Counted from the first letter of the stretch, positions 44,926 to 54,981 are shown. The stretch is 57,906 nucleotides of DNA from JBCDCE01 sp039182515 (GCA_039182515.1 JBCDCE010000020.1:1-57906), one strand, 5' to 3'. The notes: a model not told the origin generated them from the letters alone. Numbers and translations are program-made.

Positions 44926-46292
44926 CCGCGCAAATCCCTTCTCAAGGTTCACCAATCCCAAAGCGAACTCCGCTGCAACGCTTATTGGGCTGGGGCATTT
45001 TGGGGCAGGTGGGCTATGTCATCAGCCAGTTTGTTATACTTTGGGCCTTGGCCAGGTTCACAACGGTTGAAACGATTGGCGCATTTGGTCTCGCCAGTGC
45101 AATAACGTTCCCAGTTATGTGGTTCTTCAGCTTAGGGCTCAGAACCAATCAAGCGACGGATGTCAAAAACGAGTTTCCGTTCGCGGATTTTCTCTGGCTG
45201 AGAGCCATTACATGTATGCTGGCGCTCTTGGTGATTGGTTTGATTATCATCTTTGCACTCCAATCGGGTCTGTCGTCGCAAATCCTCATCTGGTTCGCTT
45301 TGGCAAAAGCCGTCGAATTGCTGTGCGATCTTTGCTACGGCGTTTTTCAAAAGAACGACAAGATGATCTGGGTGGCGCGCTCGCAATTGCTGCGCGGTGG
45401 GATCAGCGCGGCGGTCTTTGTGCTTGTTTTGGCGCTTGGCGTTTCGGCACCTTTCGCCTTTTTAACGCAGGTTATCGTCTGGTCAGCGGTTGCCTTTTTG
45501 GTCGATCTGCCGGCCGCTCGGCGCCTAGCGAAGGCCAGCAACGACACAGAAGCGGCCGCGTTAAAAAGCATCTTCACTTTGGCCAAAAATTCGTTTCCGC
45601 TCGGGGTTTCTGGTGGGCTCTCAGCGGTCCAAGGCAATATGCCCCGCTATATCATCACTAGCTTTTTTGGATTGGCAGCTTTGGGGCAATTCGCAGTTGT
45701 GGCCTATATCATGCAAGCCATGACACTTGTGGCCAATGCCGTGAGTGCTTCGATTGTGGCCCGCATGGCCCGCTTGTTGGCGATGGGTCAGAAAAAGAAT
45801 TTCTTCCGTGTTTTGCGTAAGCTTGTGGTGATCCTGACTGTTATTGGATGTGCTGGCGTTGGTGTTAGCCTATGGATCGGTGACCCGTTGATTGTCTTTG
45901 TATTTGGCCAAGATTACGCCAATCTTGGAGATCTTTTGGCGGTTTTAGTGGGCGCTGCAGCGTTGCGCTCGATCATGATCTTTTTCCAATCTGGTCTACA
46001 GGCCGCTCGGGCTTTCAACACTCTTATGACGATACGGATCGGGTTCTTAGGGATCATGGCGATTGCGTGTCTGCTTGCGGCAACTTGGGGCGGTATGCTG
46101 ACGATTGGGCTCGCAATGGGCGCAACTTATGTATTGCAAGCCTGCGTTCTTTTGATGCTGCTCTTGCGGTTGCCGTTTGATCCTGATCCAGAGTTTGTGA
46201 CACAAGCCTCCGCAGAAGCTTCAAGCCCAAAGGGAGTTAGTCAGAATCTGAATTCTAGCGCGCCCACGGCACGCGTGGCGGTTCCCACATGA
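44922..46292 (+). CDS. Wzx-type polysaccharide flippase
   Basis: About 456 residues from ATG 44922, which overlaps the sulfotransferase stop; the frame is open to 44871 inside that gene. Twelve or more hydrophobic helices in the MATE/Wzx-like layout, with conserved-looking LGWGILGQVGYVISQF at the N-terminus and FPLGVSGGLSAVQGNMPRYIITSFFG at mid-protein. It should move undecaprenyl-linked repeat units across the inner membrane for Wzy. Overlaps the GT4 gene by 4 bases. Confidence 0.9.
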   Translation: MTAQIPSQGSPIPKRTPLQRLLGWGILGQVGYVISQFVILWALARFTTVETIGAFGLASAITFPVMWFFSLGLRTNQATDVKNEFPFADFLWLRAITCMLALLVIGLIIIFALQSGLSSQILIWFALAKAVELLCDLCYGVFQKNDKMIWVARSQLLRGGISAAVFVLVLALGVSAPFAFLTQVIVWSAVAFLVDLPAARRLAKASNDTEAAALKSIFTLAKNSFPLGVSGGLSAVQGNMPRYIITSFFGLAALGQFAVVAYIMQAMTLVANAVSASIVARMARLLAMGQKKNFFRVLRKLVVILTVIGCAGVGVSLWIGDPLIVFVFGQDYANLGDLLAVLVGAAALRSIMIFFQSGLQAARAFNTLMTIRIGFLGIMAIACLLAATWGGMLTIGLAMGATYVLQACVLLMLLLRLPFDPDPEFVTQASAEASSPKGVSQNLNSSAPTARVAVPT

Positions 46293-47431
46293 GCAAACGT
46301 GTTGTCTTTGTTTTGCAACGTGCTTTGGGCTGGAACACCTATGCCAAGCGCCTCATTGCAGTCGCCGAAGCGCGGACGGATCTGGATCTTGAGTTTGACG
46401 TTGTTGATGTCACACACCGATCAAGCGCAACCCTGTTCAATAAACGCCATAATATGAGCTCAGCGGACAAAGTTTACCGCAAGCGGGACCCAATCCAACA
46501 CTACCAAGGTGCCCTTGGAGCTGAGGTGCGGGCCAGATTGGCAAAGCTCAAGCCAGATGTTGTGCATTTTGCAGGAAATTTGCCCGCAGCCGCGATTGCC
46601 TTTGAAACGGATCAAATCCCTTTCACGGTTGCGATGGATGTCACACGCGCGGCCATAGAGCGCGACCTGCCGCGTGGTGTTTGGTCTGCAAGTGATCTTG
46701 AAAGAGACGCTGAGCTCGCGCGCAAAGCAGCGCATGTTTTCCCAATGAGCACCTGGATCGCATTGTCTTTGATCAAGGATTACGGAGTTGATGAAGAACG
46801 GGTGACAGTCATGCCGCCGTCGATTGACGTTCCTAAATCAATGCCCCAGCGCCTCAATCCTGGGCCCGAGCAAACAGGGGGCAAGTCCTCTCAAAATCCT
46901 GACCAGCTGAAGATTGTTTTCATCGGCAACGATTTTCTGCGCAAAGGCGGAGACAGGCTGTGTGCATGGGTGGCGGGTCCCTTAGCCGAGATCGCCGAAT
47001 TGCATGTGATTTCAGCAGACCCGGATGCAAAGCCCGGCGCGGCAGGACCAAAGCCGAATGTGATTTTCCACGGGAGGGTCCCAAATGAAGTCCTTCTGAC
47101 CGAGATCTTGCCCAGCATGGATGTGTTTTGTCTGCCGACCAGATCGGATATGTCGCCTCAGGTGCTCGCCGAAGCCGCCGCTGCGGGATTGCCTTCGGTG
47201 TCGAGCAATTTCGCGGGCATCCCGGATCTTGTGGAGCACAACAAAACGGGTTTGCTGGCTGATCCGTCTGATGATGCAGCGTTCATCGCAAATCTACGGC
47301 GTTTGGCCCAAGACCGCGCCTTCGCACAGGCGCTTGGTAGACAGGCATATGAGCATGCCTTAAGCAATCTCAATGCACAGACCAACTTCAACGATCTGCT
47401 TGATCGTCTCGCGGCTTTGGCTTCGAGTTAA
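46289..47431 (+). CDS. GT4-family glycosyltransferase
   Basis: A 380-residue GT-B enzyme. The C-terminal half has IVFIGNDFLRKGGDRLCAWV (nucleotide-sugar binding start) and FCLPTRSDMSPQVLAEAAAAGLPSVSSNFAGIPDLV with the EX7E-like motif. The acceptor half lacks the usual G-G loop of many GT4 enzymes. Coupled by ATGA overlap to the flippase, so it belongs to the EPS repeat-unit genes. Sugar donor unknown. Confidence 0.9.
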   Translation: MSKRVVFVLQRALGWNTYAKRLIAVAEARTDLDLEFDVVDVTHRSSATLFNKRHNMSSADKVYRKRDPIQHYQGALGAEVRARLAKLKPDVVHFAGNLPAAAIAFETDQIPFTVAMDVTRAAIERDLPRGVWSASDLERDAELARKAAHVFPMSTWIALSLIKDYGVDEERVTVMPPSIDVPKSMPQRLNPGPEQTGGKSSQNPDQLKIVFIGNDFLRKGGDRLCAWVAGPLAEIAELHVISADPDAKPGAAGPKPNVIFHGRVPNEVLLTEILPSMDVFCLPTRSDMSPQVLAEAAAAGLPSVSSNFAGIPDLVEHNKTGLLADPSDDAAFIANLRRLAQDRAFAQALGRQAYEHALSNLNAQTNFNDLLDRLAALASS

Positions 47432-47458
47432 TCTGCTTTAGAAATTTGAAGGATTACA

Positions 47459-48451
47459 ATGTCGATCGCTGAATTGTCCAATGATTTTGACCATGTCACC
47501 AAACATCTTCCAGCAGAGGGGACGATCGCATATGTCGATTTTCCTGTTCATAAGAATGCAGGCGATATTCTGATTTTTCTTGGAACGATGGAGTTGTTTC
47601 GCCGCCACAACATAAAAATTGGCCGGACACTTTCTACGCTCGACATGTCATCGCGCCATCTAGATCACGCCGCCGGTGCAGAAACGATTGTCTGCCACGG
47701 GGGCGGCAATCTTGGCGATATCTATCCTCGGCCGCAGGCGCTGCGCGAGGCGATTATCACAAGAGCGCAAGACGCCAAGGTGATTATCTTTCCTCAATCA
47801 ATACAGTTTCATGATCCTGCCCGGCTCAGGACCGCATCCGAGATTTTCCGCAAGCATGAAAACCTAACGGTCTTTACGCGGGATCAACCCAGTTTTGATC
47901 TCGCCAAACGCCATTTGGCCGAGGAGGTCGTGTTGTCGCAAGATATGGCCCATGCTCTTTATGATTGGCTCGCGCCCATTCGGGCTGAACGTCCGCGTCG
48001 CGAAGACGGGCGCCAACGCACGCTGCAATTCTTGCGTCAAGACCTGGAAGTCGGCCAAACCCCGGATATCGATCTTTCCTCCGCCTCCCACGTGGATGGG
48101 CCCATTGACTGGCCTGACCTCCTGACACTAAATGACAAATTGCTCTTTGAAGCCTACCGACGCGCGGCTGTGGCGAGCAAGCTTCTCCCGGTCCTTCCGA
48201 TTGGTTTTCTGTTAAACTACGAAGCGTTCTGCAAACGCCTTATCATCCGGCTCGCACGACGGTTTATTCAATATGACCATGTCGTGACCTCGCGGCTGCA
48301 CGGCGCGATTTTCAGCTTGCTGTTGGACCGAAGGGTCACGGTCATCGATAATTCGTACGGAAAGAATAGCCGTTACGCGGACCAATGGCTCAAAGATGTC
48401 CCAAACCTCGAAATTGGATTCAGATCCGATGTAAAAAGCGCTGGGATGTAA
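47459..48451 (+). CDS. Polysaccharide pyruvyl transferase (ExoV-like)
   Basis: A 330-residue protein of the pyruvyl transferase family, which adds a pyruvate ketal to a sugar using PEP. Visible are HKNAGDILIFLGTMELF at the N-terminus, the glycine-rich VCHGGGNLGDIYPRP, and the C-terminal VVTSRLHGAIFSLLLDRRV segment with the conserved R-L-H. The closest functional model is rhizobial ExoV, which acts on succinoglycan. It makes the EPS more acidic, along with the sulfotransferases. Confidence 0.9.
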   Translation: MSIAELSNDFDHVTKHLPAEGTIAYVDFPVHKNAGDILIFLGTMELFRRHNIKIGRTLSTLDMSSRHLDHAAGAETIVCHGGGNLGDIYPRPQALREAIITRAQDAKVIIFPQSIQFHDPARLRTASEIFRKHENLTVFTRDQPSFDLAKRHLAEEVVLSQDMAHALYDWLAPIRAERPRREDGRQRTLQFLRQDLEVGQTPDIDLSSASHVDGPIDWPDLLTLNDKLLFEAYRRAAVASKLLPVLPIGFLLNYEAFCKRLIIRLARRFIQYDHVVTSRLHGAIFSLLLDRRVTVIDNSYGKNSRYADQWLKDVPNLEIGFRSDVKSAGM

Positions 48452-48550
48452 AGCTATGCGTGATTTAAGCTTTGCCAGAAGGTTTGACGACCGCTGGCCG
48501 GCAAAAGTAGATCTACAAGCGGTTTCGGTTGCAATCTTAATCGGCGCGAA

Positions 48551-48564
48551 GTTAGCGCGCTAAC
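48551..48564. repeat. 14-base palindrome at the GT4 gene end
   Basis: GTTAGCGCGCTAAC is a perfect palindrome that overlaps the stop codon of the minus-strand GT4 gene, between convergent genes. A near copy (GTTAGCACGCTAAT) lies at 52515-52528 upstream of the tyrosine-kinase gene. Function not known. Confidence 0.4.
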
Positions 48565-49754
48565 ATCGTGTCGTATGCTTTGATCAAGCCCGCGACATGT
48601 GCTTCAGGCGACATGGCCGCCAAAACCTCGGGTTGAGGAACAAACTGCAAAGACTTCACCTCTTGAATAGCCTTTGTTAAAGCCGCAGCATCCGGGCTGT
48701 CATAGAGTATTCCGTTTTTTCCGTGGCTCACGCCATCAGAGGCCGCATTCCAACGCCCGCAAACCACTGGGACTCCGCGGGCCAGGGCTTCAAACGGCAC
48801 AAGACCAAAGGTTTCGTACCAAAGGCTCGGGAACACCACAGCGCGCGCGCGCCCGATCCAAGTTTGCACTTCCTCAGGCGTTTGCCAGCCTAAAATTTCT
48901 GCCTCTGGATTGATCTTTTCTATTTGTGCGGCCTGTGGGCCGTCTCCAACAAACACGGCTCTGACGCCTGCGTTCTTGGCGGCTTGCGCAAAGACCTTTC
49001 CGCCTTTTTCCGGATTGAGCCGCCCGATAAAAAGAAAAGCGTCGTTCGCCGCAGCATCTACAGGGTCTTCTTGTGATTGCGCGATCGGATTGGGGACGTA
49101 ATGGAGTGTTGTGTCTTTGGGCAAATACGGTTCCAATACAGAGCGCTGAGACTTTGAGATGTAAATCAGATCGCTCAATCCACGAGGCATTTGCCCCGGT
49201 CCCCAAGTAAGCGCTTGACGGGCGACGCGCCAGGCTTTGTGTGAGGCACTGCGCACATCACAATTGGTGGTTAGACACGAGAGGCCTAAGGGCTTGCGGG
49301 TACAGATTTTTTGGTCTGGGTAGTGAAAAAAGCCGCCGTTTGGGCAGGCCAGAAAATACTCATGCATTGTGTAGATGGCGCGCAGCGGCCCATTTTTTAA
49401 AATAGGCCCAATCGCGGGTGACAGGGCTTTGGCGTACCCATGGCAATGCAAAACGGTTGTTTGGGGATCAAATTGCGCAGCGCGTTTTTGCAACGCGTCC
49501 CGCGCTTCGGCGTTCCATAACCCCTGACGAACGGCTTTTAGACGCGAGGGCTCTGACAGGATATCGTTTTGACCTAAGATTTCGACTGTAATGCCTGGGT
49601 AGTCCAGGAGTGGATCTGCAGGGCCGACAGCAGCAAAAAAGGTCACGGCCACGCCAGCATCGGCCAAAAGTCGTGCGGCATCAATGGCGACTTTTGCCTG
49701 ACCTCCGTTAATACACGCAAAGTCGGAAGCAATTAAAACGGATTTTACTCGCAT
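48552..49754 (-). CDS. GT4-family glycosyltransferase
   Basis: About 400 residues from ATG 49754 (the frame is open upstream without a good start). GT-B fold: N-terminal ASDFACINGGQAKVAIDAARLLADAG; C-terminal FIGRLNPEKGGKVFAQAAKNAGV and FPSLWYETFGLVPFEALARGVPVVCGRW with the EX7E motif. A Cys-rich middle (SCLTTNCDVRSA) is common in GT4 enzymes of this type. Convergent to the pyruvyl transferase; third EPS glycosyltransferase. Confidence 0.92.
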   Translation of the reverse strand: MRVKSVLIASDFACINGGQAKVAIDAARLLADAGVAVTFFAAVGPADPLLDYPGITVEILGQNDILSEPSRLKAVRQGLWNAEARDALQKRAAQFDPQTTVLHCHGYAKALSPAIGPILKNGPLRAIYTMHEYFLACPNGGFFHYPDQKICTRKPLGLSCLTTNCDVRSASHKAWRVARQALTWGPGQMPRGLSDLIYISKSQRSVLEPYLPKDTTLHYVPNPIAQSQEDPVDAAANDAFLFIGRLNPEKGGKVFAQAAKNAGVRAVFVGDGPQAAQIEKINPEAEILGWQTPEEVQTWIGRARAVVFPSLWYETFGLVPFEALARGVPVVCGRWNAASDGVSHGKNGILYDSPDAAALTKAIQEVKSLQFVPQPEVLAAMSPEAHVAGLIKAYDTMLAR

Positions 49755-49942
49755 AAGTAAATTTGAGCCCAATAAAGCGAAAACAACGCGCCCTTATGGG
49801 TTAACGTGTTTCATTCGTGCTGTCACGCGGCTGCGTGTGATCTTGCCGAATTCAAGCAAAATAGGCGACTAACGCACTGGAAAAACTTAAAATTTTTGCG
49901 AACTGGCGGAAGAGTGAACTGCCAGTTTGTTGAAATGTTCCG

Positions 49943-52234
49943 TTATTCCGTTGTGTGGGCACCTGGGTGGCTAGGTGCTGTTCGTTCTAGGCCCAAAATG
50001 TCGGTGTTAAAGGGCATCTCAACGTGACCACTTACTGTGGCCGCCGCTGGGGAATTTGCTTTGAGTTGAAAGTTTGGAACGGTTGCTGGTGGTGCTGTAA
50101 GTGTTCCGGTCGGATCAATAAACAGTGGGTCTTGGGTCTCACTGGCGATGTTATAGAAAGGCTGAGCCCCAATGCCTGCTGGCGCCATGTTAAAGTTATC
50201 TGCAACAAAAGCGGCGGGCGAGGCGCTAAATTGATCTTCACAGCGTGGGGCGCCTCGTGATGGCGCGCGCCAAATGATGTTTCCCACGACGTCCAAGCCA
50301 GAGACAACACCAGCGTCCCGAAAAGCCTGATTTCCCCAATCTGCAAGTCGAATTTCTTGTAGGTTAGGCTCGGCGTGACCGCAGTTATAGACTGTGTTAA
50401 ACCTCAGACGCACGTCCTTGATAAGGCCATGCGGGCCATCCCCTGGATGCGCATAACACAAAATGCCGTAGCGATTCATATCATAGAAAATGTTGTTAAA
50501 GACGTCGATTGCCTCCAGGGCTTGGGTGGACTCCCCGATCGCCTCACGAGCAATCACAAGACCGTTGTTACAATTCCAAGCAATATTGCCGTGGACGGAC
50601 ACATTTCGGACGTAAGAAACCGAGCTGTCGAGATAAATGGCATGTTTCTCGATGTTCCAGATCCTGTTGTTGCGAATGGCCCCTCCGTCGACGCCCCGTT
50701 TGTAATCAATCCCAAATTGAAGACTGTCGTGAATGTCGTTATTTTCTGTGACGATGTTTCGAACACCACCCCCCACTGTAATCACTTCGTTTCCGGGGCC
50801 GCCTTGTCGGTATGCATCGTTTATCTCATTGCCGCGAAGTGTGACGTTCTCAACAAAAATATCTGTTTGGGTGCCCGTGTAGCTCCCCGGTGCGATCCCC
50901 ACACAGCGAATGGCCGATTGATCGATGCCAGAGATCAAGCAGCCTTCTATGAGCAGATTGCCTTTTGTGCCGACAGTATTTGAAATGGAGATGCCGCTTG
51001 CCCCCACAATATTGGTAACTGAGAGGTTTTGGATTTGAACATGTTCTTGCCCGACGATCCGGATGCCCGCCGCTCCTGGCGATTGCGATCCGTCGATTAC
51101 GGCAAGATGTTCTTCACCTGGCGGGGTGGTGATGGAAATAGGGTCCCCTGGTGCGCCGCTAACGCTCACGTCAATGGGCTGATAAACGCCAGGGCGCAGT
51201 AAAATTGTGTCGCCTGGCTGCGCGTAGTTCAAAGCCGTTGAGGGTTGACGGAAAGGCGATTGTATGGCGCCCGTGCCAAGCGTATCGCTTCCGTCTGAGG
51301 CCACGTAGAGAGAATTTAAATTTGGCGTATAGATGAGCGACGTTGTCTCCTGTGTCGCAAGGCCTACGGTCATTTGAAGCGGTTCGCCTCCCGTCAAAAC
51401 CTTCCGGCATGACACATTGATCAAACGAAGCCCGCCGTTTGTTACGCGCATCAATGCAAAGGTGTCGGTGTCCTGAGCTGGCACCACAATACTATGCGAT
51501 CCAACACTGGACGGCAGATTTTGGAACCCAAAGGGGGAACCAGCCCCACTGCCAAAATACAATGTCCCACCCAAATCTTCGGTGATTTCGTAGGCAACTT
51601 CATAGTTGGCGCCGATCTCAAGCGCTGCGCTTAAAGCCGACACCACAGCTCCCGATCCTTGGACAAGACCTGGATCTTGGTTGACCGCCATTTCGGCCCC
51701 GCGTCCTGCCATAGCAACAGTCCATTCAGCTTTGTAGAGCGCCAAGGAACTGAATTCCATGTCGCCTGACAGTATCAGAAAGGCCGCTATATCTGCGCTC
51801 GTCGCAGTGATGAGCCGGTGGTGAATACCTTGGCTGACGGGCAGAGCTTCTTCTTCAAACGGGCCAGAGCTTCGAAGCGCGGGCAGGGTGGGGCCGTAGA
51901 TCGTTGTGACCTCATAGCTCAAGAGGTAGAGCGTGCCGATCTCTAAGGTTTGATTAGTCTGTGCAAGACTCACATCTGTTCCCGAGATCCGACCTGGGAC
52001 AGCTGTATCTGATAATTGCACAGACACAGCGTCGGGGACCCGGTTCAAAATGGACTGATTGTCTAGCATCAGGCTCCGAAGTTCGGGCTGACCAAGTGTA
52101 TTCGACGGCACTTCGGCAAGTTTAATTTGAGCGTTCCCGTCCCTTACTTGGGCTTCGAGGGCGAGAGATGCGGTGTTGATGGATCCTTCAGCGGATACAG
52201 CAGAGGTCAGGCTCAATGCATGGCTTAATTGCAT
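49943..52234 (-). CDS. Large right-handed beta-helix protein, paralogue of the Tat-exported one
   Basis: A 763-residue protein from ATG 52234, preceded by AAAGGT. The C-terminal ~440 residues are the same beta-helix as the 41076-42635 gene, with IYVSPLG-like LYVASDGSDTLGTGAIQSPFRQP and long matching blocks. The N-terminal ~300 residues are different: beta-rich, with two related carbohydrate-binding-like segments (each with a long LGxYEVxYEI-like strand). No Sec or Tat signal is visible at the chosen start, so its export route is unclear. Possible EPS lyase, epimerase or depolymerase; activity is not established. Confidence 0.85.
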   Translation of the reverse strand: MQLSHALSLTSAVSAEGSINTASLALEAQVRDGNAQIKLAEVPSNTLGQPELRSLMLDNQSILNRVPDAVSVQLSDTAVPGRISGTDVSLAQTNQTLEIGTLYLLSYEVTTIYGPTLPALRSSGPFEEEALPVSQGIHHRLITATSADIAAFLILSGDMEFSSLALYKAEWTVAMAGRGAEMAVNQDPGLVQGSGAVVSALSAALEIGANYEVAYEITEDLGGTLYFGSGAGSPFGFQNLPSSVGSHSIVVPAQDTDTFALMRVTNGGLRLINVSCRKVLTGGEPLQMTVGLATQETTSLIYTPNLNSLYVASDGSDTLGTGAIQSPFRQPSTALNYAQPGDTILLRPGVYQPIDVSVSGAPGDPISITTPPGEEHLAVIDGSQSPGAAGIRIVGQEHVQIQNLSVTNIVGASGISISNTVGTKGNLLIEGCLISGIDQSAIRCVGIAPGSYTGTQTDIFVENVTLRGNEINDAYRQGGPGNEVITVGGGVRNIVTENNDIHDSLQFGIDYKRGVDGGAIRNNRIWNIEKHAIYLDSSVSYVRNVSVHGNIAWNCNNGLVIAREAIGESTQALEAIDVFNNIFYDMNRYGILCYAHPGDGPHGLIKDVRLRFNTVYNCGHAEPNLQEIRLADWGNQAFRDAGVVSGLDVVGNIIWRAPSRGAPRCEDQFSASPAAFVADNFNMAPAGIGAQPFYNIASETQDPLFIDPTGTLTAPPATVPNFQLKANSPAAATVSGHVEMPFNTDILGLERTAPSHPGAHTTE

Positions 52235-52746
52235 GGGTTTACCTTTTGAGCAAAGGAAAGGATGCAAAGATCAAACGCATCCGAGATGTGAGCGCGCAGC
52301 AAAGGTCGTCCTTTCGATGAATAGAGCCTTCAGACGTTTCGAAAATCTTTGCAAAATCTTTCGCAAAGGCTTCTCAACAGATCGCGCGATTAAAGCTTTG
52401 TTCACGTTTAGAATTGGCGGACGCTATCGCAGATCTTTGCGAAGGTGCCGAGAATTACGCAGCGAGGGCCAATAAATATGGCAGTTTGTTCAGACTTTTG
52501 CCTGTTTATAGAGAGTTAGCACGCTAATTGGGCTGTTTACCCTTTTCTGGGCGACTTTGAAGCTGTATCACGCCTCGAGCGGCGCTTAAGTTTTATGCGC
52601 CGCTTGAAGAGCGGGTCAGCGTTGACGGGGTTTTTCACTATTCGAATTGCTTCTTTTGCTCCTGAGAAAAAAGCGTTTAGCATAAATGACGCAGCTAAGA
52701 CCCTTACGAGTTTTTAAATTATTGAGTTTCGGACCCCTAACGCAAA
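52235..52746. other. 512-base non-coding region upstream of the tyrosine-kinase gene
   Basis: Divergent region, with a plus-strand frame at 52173-52475 that overlaps the beta-helix gene and lacks a ribosome site. Contains the near-palindrome GTTAGCACGCTAAT (52515-52528). Should carry the promoters for the rightward kinase-manC-manB run and the leftward beta-helix gene. Confidence 0.45.
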
Positions 52747-54885
52747 ATGACTGACTTATCCAAAATGCCTACACATTCCGCGCAATTTGCAAGCCCTGTT
52801 GATACAGGCCCCATTGGGCTTGTGGTTCTCTGGCGGGTTCTGTGGTCGAATAAAATTCGGATCTCGATCCCAGCAATTTTATTTGCGGCGCTCGCTATAT
52901 TTTTGGTTCAACGGAGTTCAGATACGTACAGCTCTGAAGCCCAAGTGCTGCTCACGAGAGGCAATATCGACATCATTGCTCAAGAGGGAATTGATCGTAC
53001 AACGATCACCTCTGGTGCGGCTGTGAATGCGATGACAATATTAACGTCCCGCAACCTCGCACTCGATGTTGTGGAACGTTTGAAGTTGGTAGACGATCCA
53101 ATGATCAATCCCAACTTAGTCCCGATATCCACAGAGCCTCCAGAGCCTAGTATCATTGACCGTGTGATGTTTTGGCGCACACCTGAGCCGCCCGAACGGG
53201 TCATTTACTCCGATGCGGCAATTCGACAAAACGCAATTGATTTTTTGTCTGGTTCAGCGGATTTGCGTGTCTTGCCAGGGTCCAATGTGATTTCCATTTC
53301 CGTGAGTTCGAGCGATCCCAAGCGATCTGCTGACGTGGCCAATGCCTACGCCCAAGCGTTCCTCGATCGCCAAGCTTCGTTTACGCAACGTGAGTCGCAG
53401 CGTGCGGCAGATGCGCTTGCTGAGCGGCTCGGCGAGTTGCGCTTGCAGTTAGATGAAGATCAAAACGCGCTGCAAGAGTTCAAGGGCACCGTACAAACCG
53501 TATCACCTGCTGTGTTTGCTTCGCTCGTTGAAGAAGCGAATGCGGTTCGCAAGCGCCTTGAAACCGTCAGTCTTGAGGCCGCTTCCGTAAAAGATGCAGG
53601 CCAACGCTTAAGCACGGCGAGCAGCTTGGACCTTCAAACCTTGCGCCAACTGGTCGACGATACGCCAAAGTTGCGTGAGTTTGAAACCGCCTTTGCGCAG
53701 ACGCGCCTCGCGCCCGCCGACCTCGCAGCGGCTTTGCCTGGTATACAAGGCGTTCTGGACACAGAATTGGAGCGTCTTGAGCGGGTTCGCGCGGCGCTCG
53801 CGCAGTCTCTCGAAACGCTTGATTTGCGGGTCGCGGAAACGAACAAAACGATTGTGGATCAGCGACAATTAGAAGTTGAAGTGGAAACCTCGTCGCAGGT
53901 CTACGAAACGTCGCTGGCGCGGTTCAAAGAACTTGTTGTGCAAAGCGGGCTGAGAGACGCGGGCGCACAAATCTTGATGACGGCTGAAGAGCCTCTCTCG
54001 GCTGATGGCCAAGGGCGGAGACGAACCGTTATCATCGCCTTTGTCTTGGGTCTATTTTTGGGCATTGGCTATGCGCTAATCCGCGAAGCTGCCAATGAAC
54101 GTGTGCGTCGGGTTGCAGATCTGTCCGATATCACGGGGTCAAACGCGATCGTTCAGATGCCACGGCGCAGACGAGGACTTATTCGCAAACCCCTATCACG
54201 CAACGCTTCGATGAAGAGCGGGATTTCGCCTTTCTTTGATGGCATTCGCTCCGTCCGCCAAATGATCGCAGGACAAAGCGGGCTGCGCAGCGATTGCCTG
54301 ACCATTGGCGTGTTCTCGGCCCTGGATGGTGAAGGTAAAACCACAACTGCAATCGCCCTCGCACGCAGTTATGTCATGCTAGAAAAACGTGTTCTTTTGA
54401 TCGACGCAGACATGCGGAAAGGCGACCTGCGTAAAAACCTAGCAATGGGTAAAGCGCCTAAAGGACTCCAGCAAATCATTTTTGAAGGCGTCCCAGCGCA
54501 AGAACTTATCAAGCCGCAAAAGGATCTCGAATTTGACGTGCTTGTGAGCGGGCCTCAAATTGCCAACCCAGCCGACCTTTTGGAATCCGATACATACGCA
54601 CGCGTCTTTGCATCGCTCAAGCGAAGCTATGATGTGATTATCTTGGACACGCCTCCGGTCTTAATCGTTCCTGAAGCACGCAAAGTCGCCTCTCAAGTTG
54701 ATGCCCATGTCTTCGTGACTGTGCACGATCTTAGCACCAAGCCAGCGGTTCAAGACGCCGTCGCTGTTTTGCGAGATGCTGGGGCGTCTGACCTGGTGGT
54801 TACATTGGGGAATGCGCCAGGGGCGCAAGGGCAAGGCTATGGGAACCGTTCCCGCTCCTACTATCAATATCGCGCGCGCGCTTAG
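52747..54885 (+). CDS. Wzc/ExoP-type polysaccharide co-polymerase and tyrosine autokinase
   Basis: A 712-residue inner-membrane BY-kinase. Wzz domain between TM1 (about residues 35-54) and TM2 (about 428-446), with a coiled-coil-rich periplasmic part. The cytoplasmic kinase has Walker A SALDGEGKTT (524-533), Walker A' VLLIDADMR (549-557) and Walker B VIILDTPP (630-637). The C-terminal tail is short but has Tyr698, 705, 706 and 708 as autophosphorylation candidates. It should control chain length and export with the ExoF-like protein at the other end of the locus. No Wzb-type phosphatase is adjacent. Confidence 0.95.
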   Translation: MTDLSKMPTHSAQFASPVDTGPIGLVVLWRVLWSNKIRISIPAILFAALAIFLVQRSSDTYSSEAQVLLTRGNIDIIAQEGIDRTTITSGAAVNAMTILTSRNLALDVVERLKLVDDPMINPNLVPISTEPPEPSIIDRVMFWRTPEPPERVIYSDAAIRQNAIDFLSGSADLRVLPGSNVISISVSSSDPKRSADVANAYAQAFLDRQASFTQRESQRAADALAERLGELRLQLDEDQNALQEFKGTVQTVSPAVFASLVEEANAVRKRLETVSLEAASVKDAGQRLSTASSLDLQTLRQLVDDTPKLREFETAFAQTRLAPADLAAALPGIQGVLDTELERLERVRAALAQSLETLDLRVAETNKTIVDQRQLEVEVETSSQVYETSLARFKELVVQSGLRDAGAQILMTAEEPLSADGQGRRRTVIIAFVLGLFLGIGYALIREAANERVRRVADLSDITGSNAIVQMPRRRRGLIRKPLSRNASMKSGISPFFDGIRSVRQMIAGQSGLRSDCLTIGVFSALDGEGKTTTAIALARSYVMLEKRVLLIDADMRKGDLRKNLAMGKAPKGLQQIIFEGVPAQELIKPQKDLEFDVLVSGPQIANPADLLESDTYARVFASLKRSYDVIILDTPPVLIVPEARKVASQVDAHVFVTVHDLSTKPAVQDAVAVLRDAGASDLVVTLGNAPGAQGQGYGNRSRSYYQYRARA

Positions 54886-54981
54886 CCTGCATGGCGCGGT
54901 TACAGGCAGCGCGTAAGTAATAGATAAAAAACAATTTAATTTGATCATAAGCTGGTAAGACTTTTTGATTACCAATATCTT

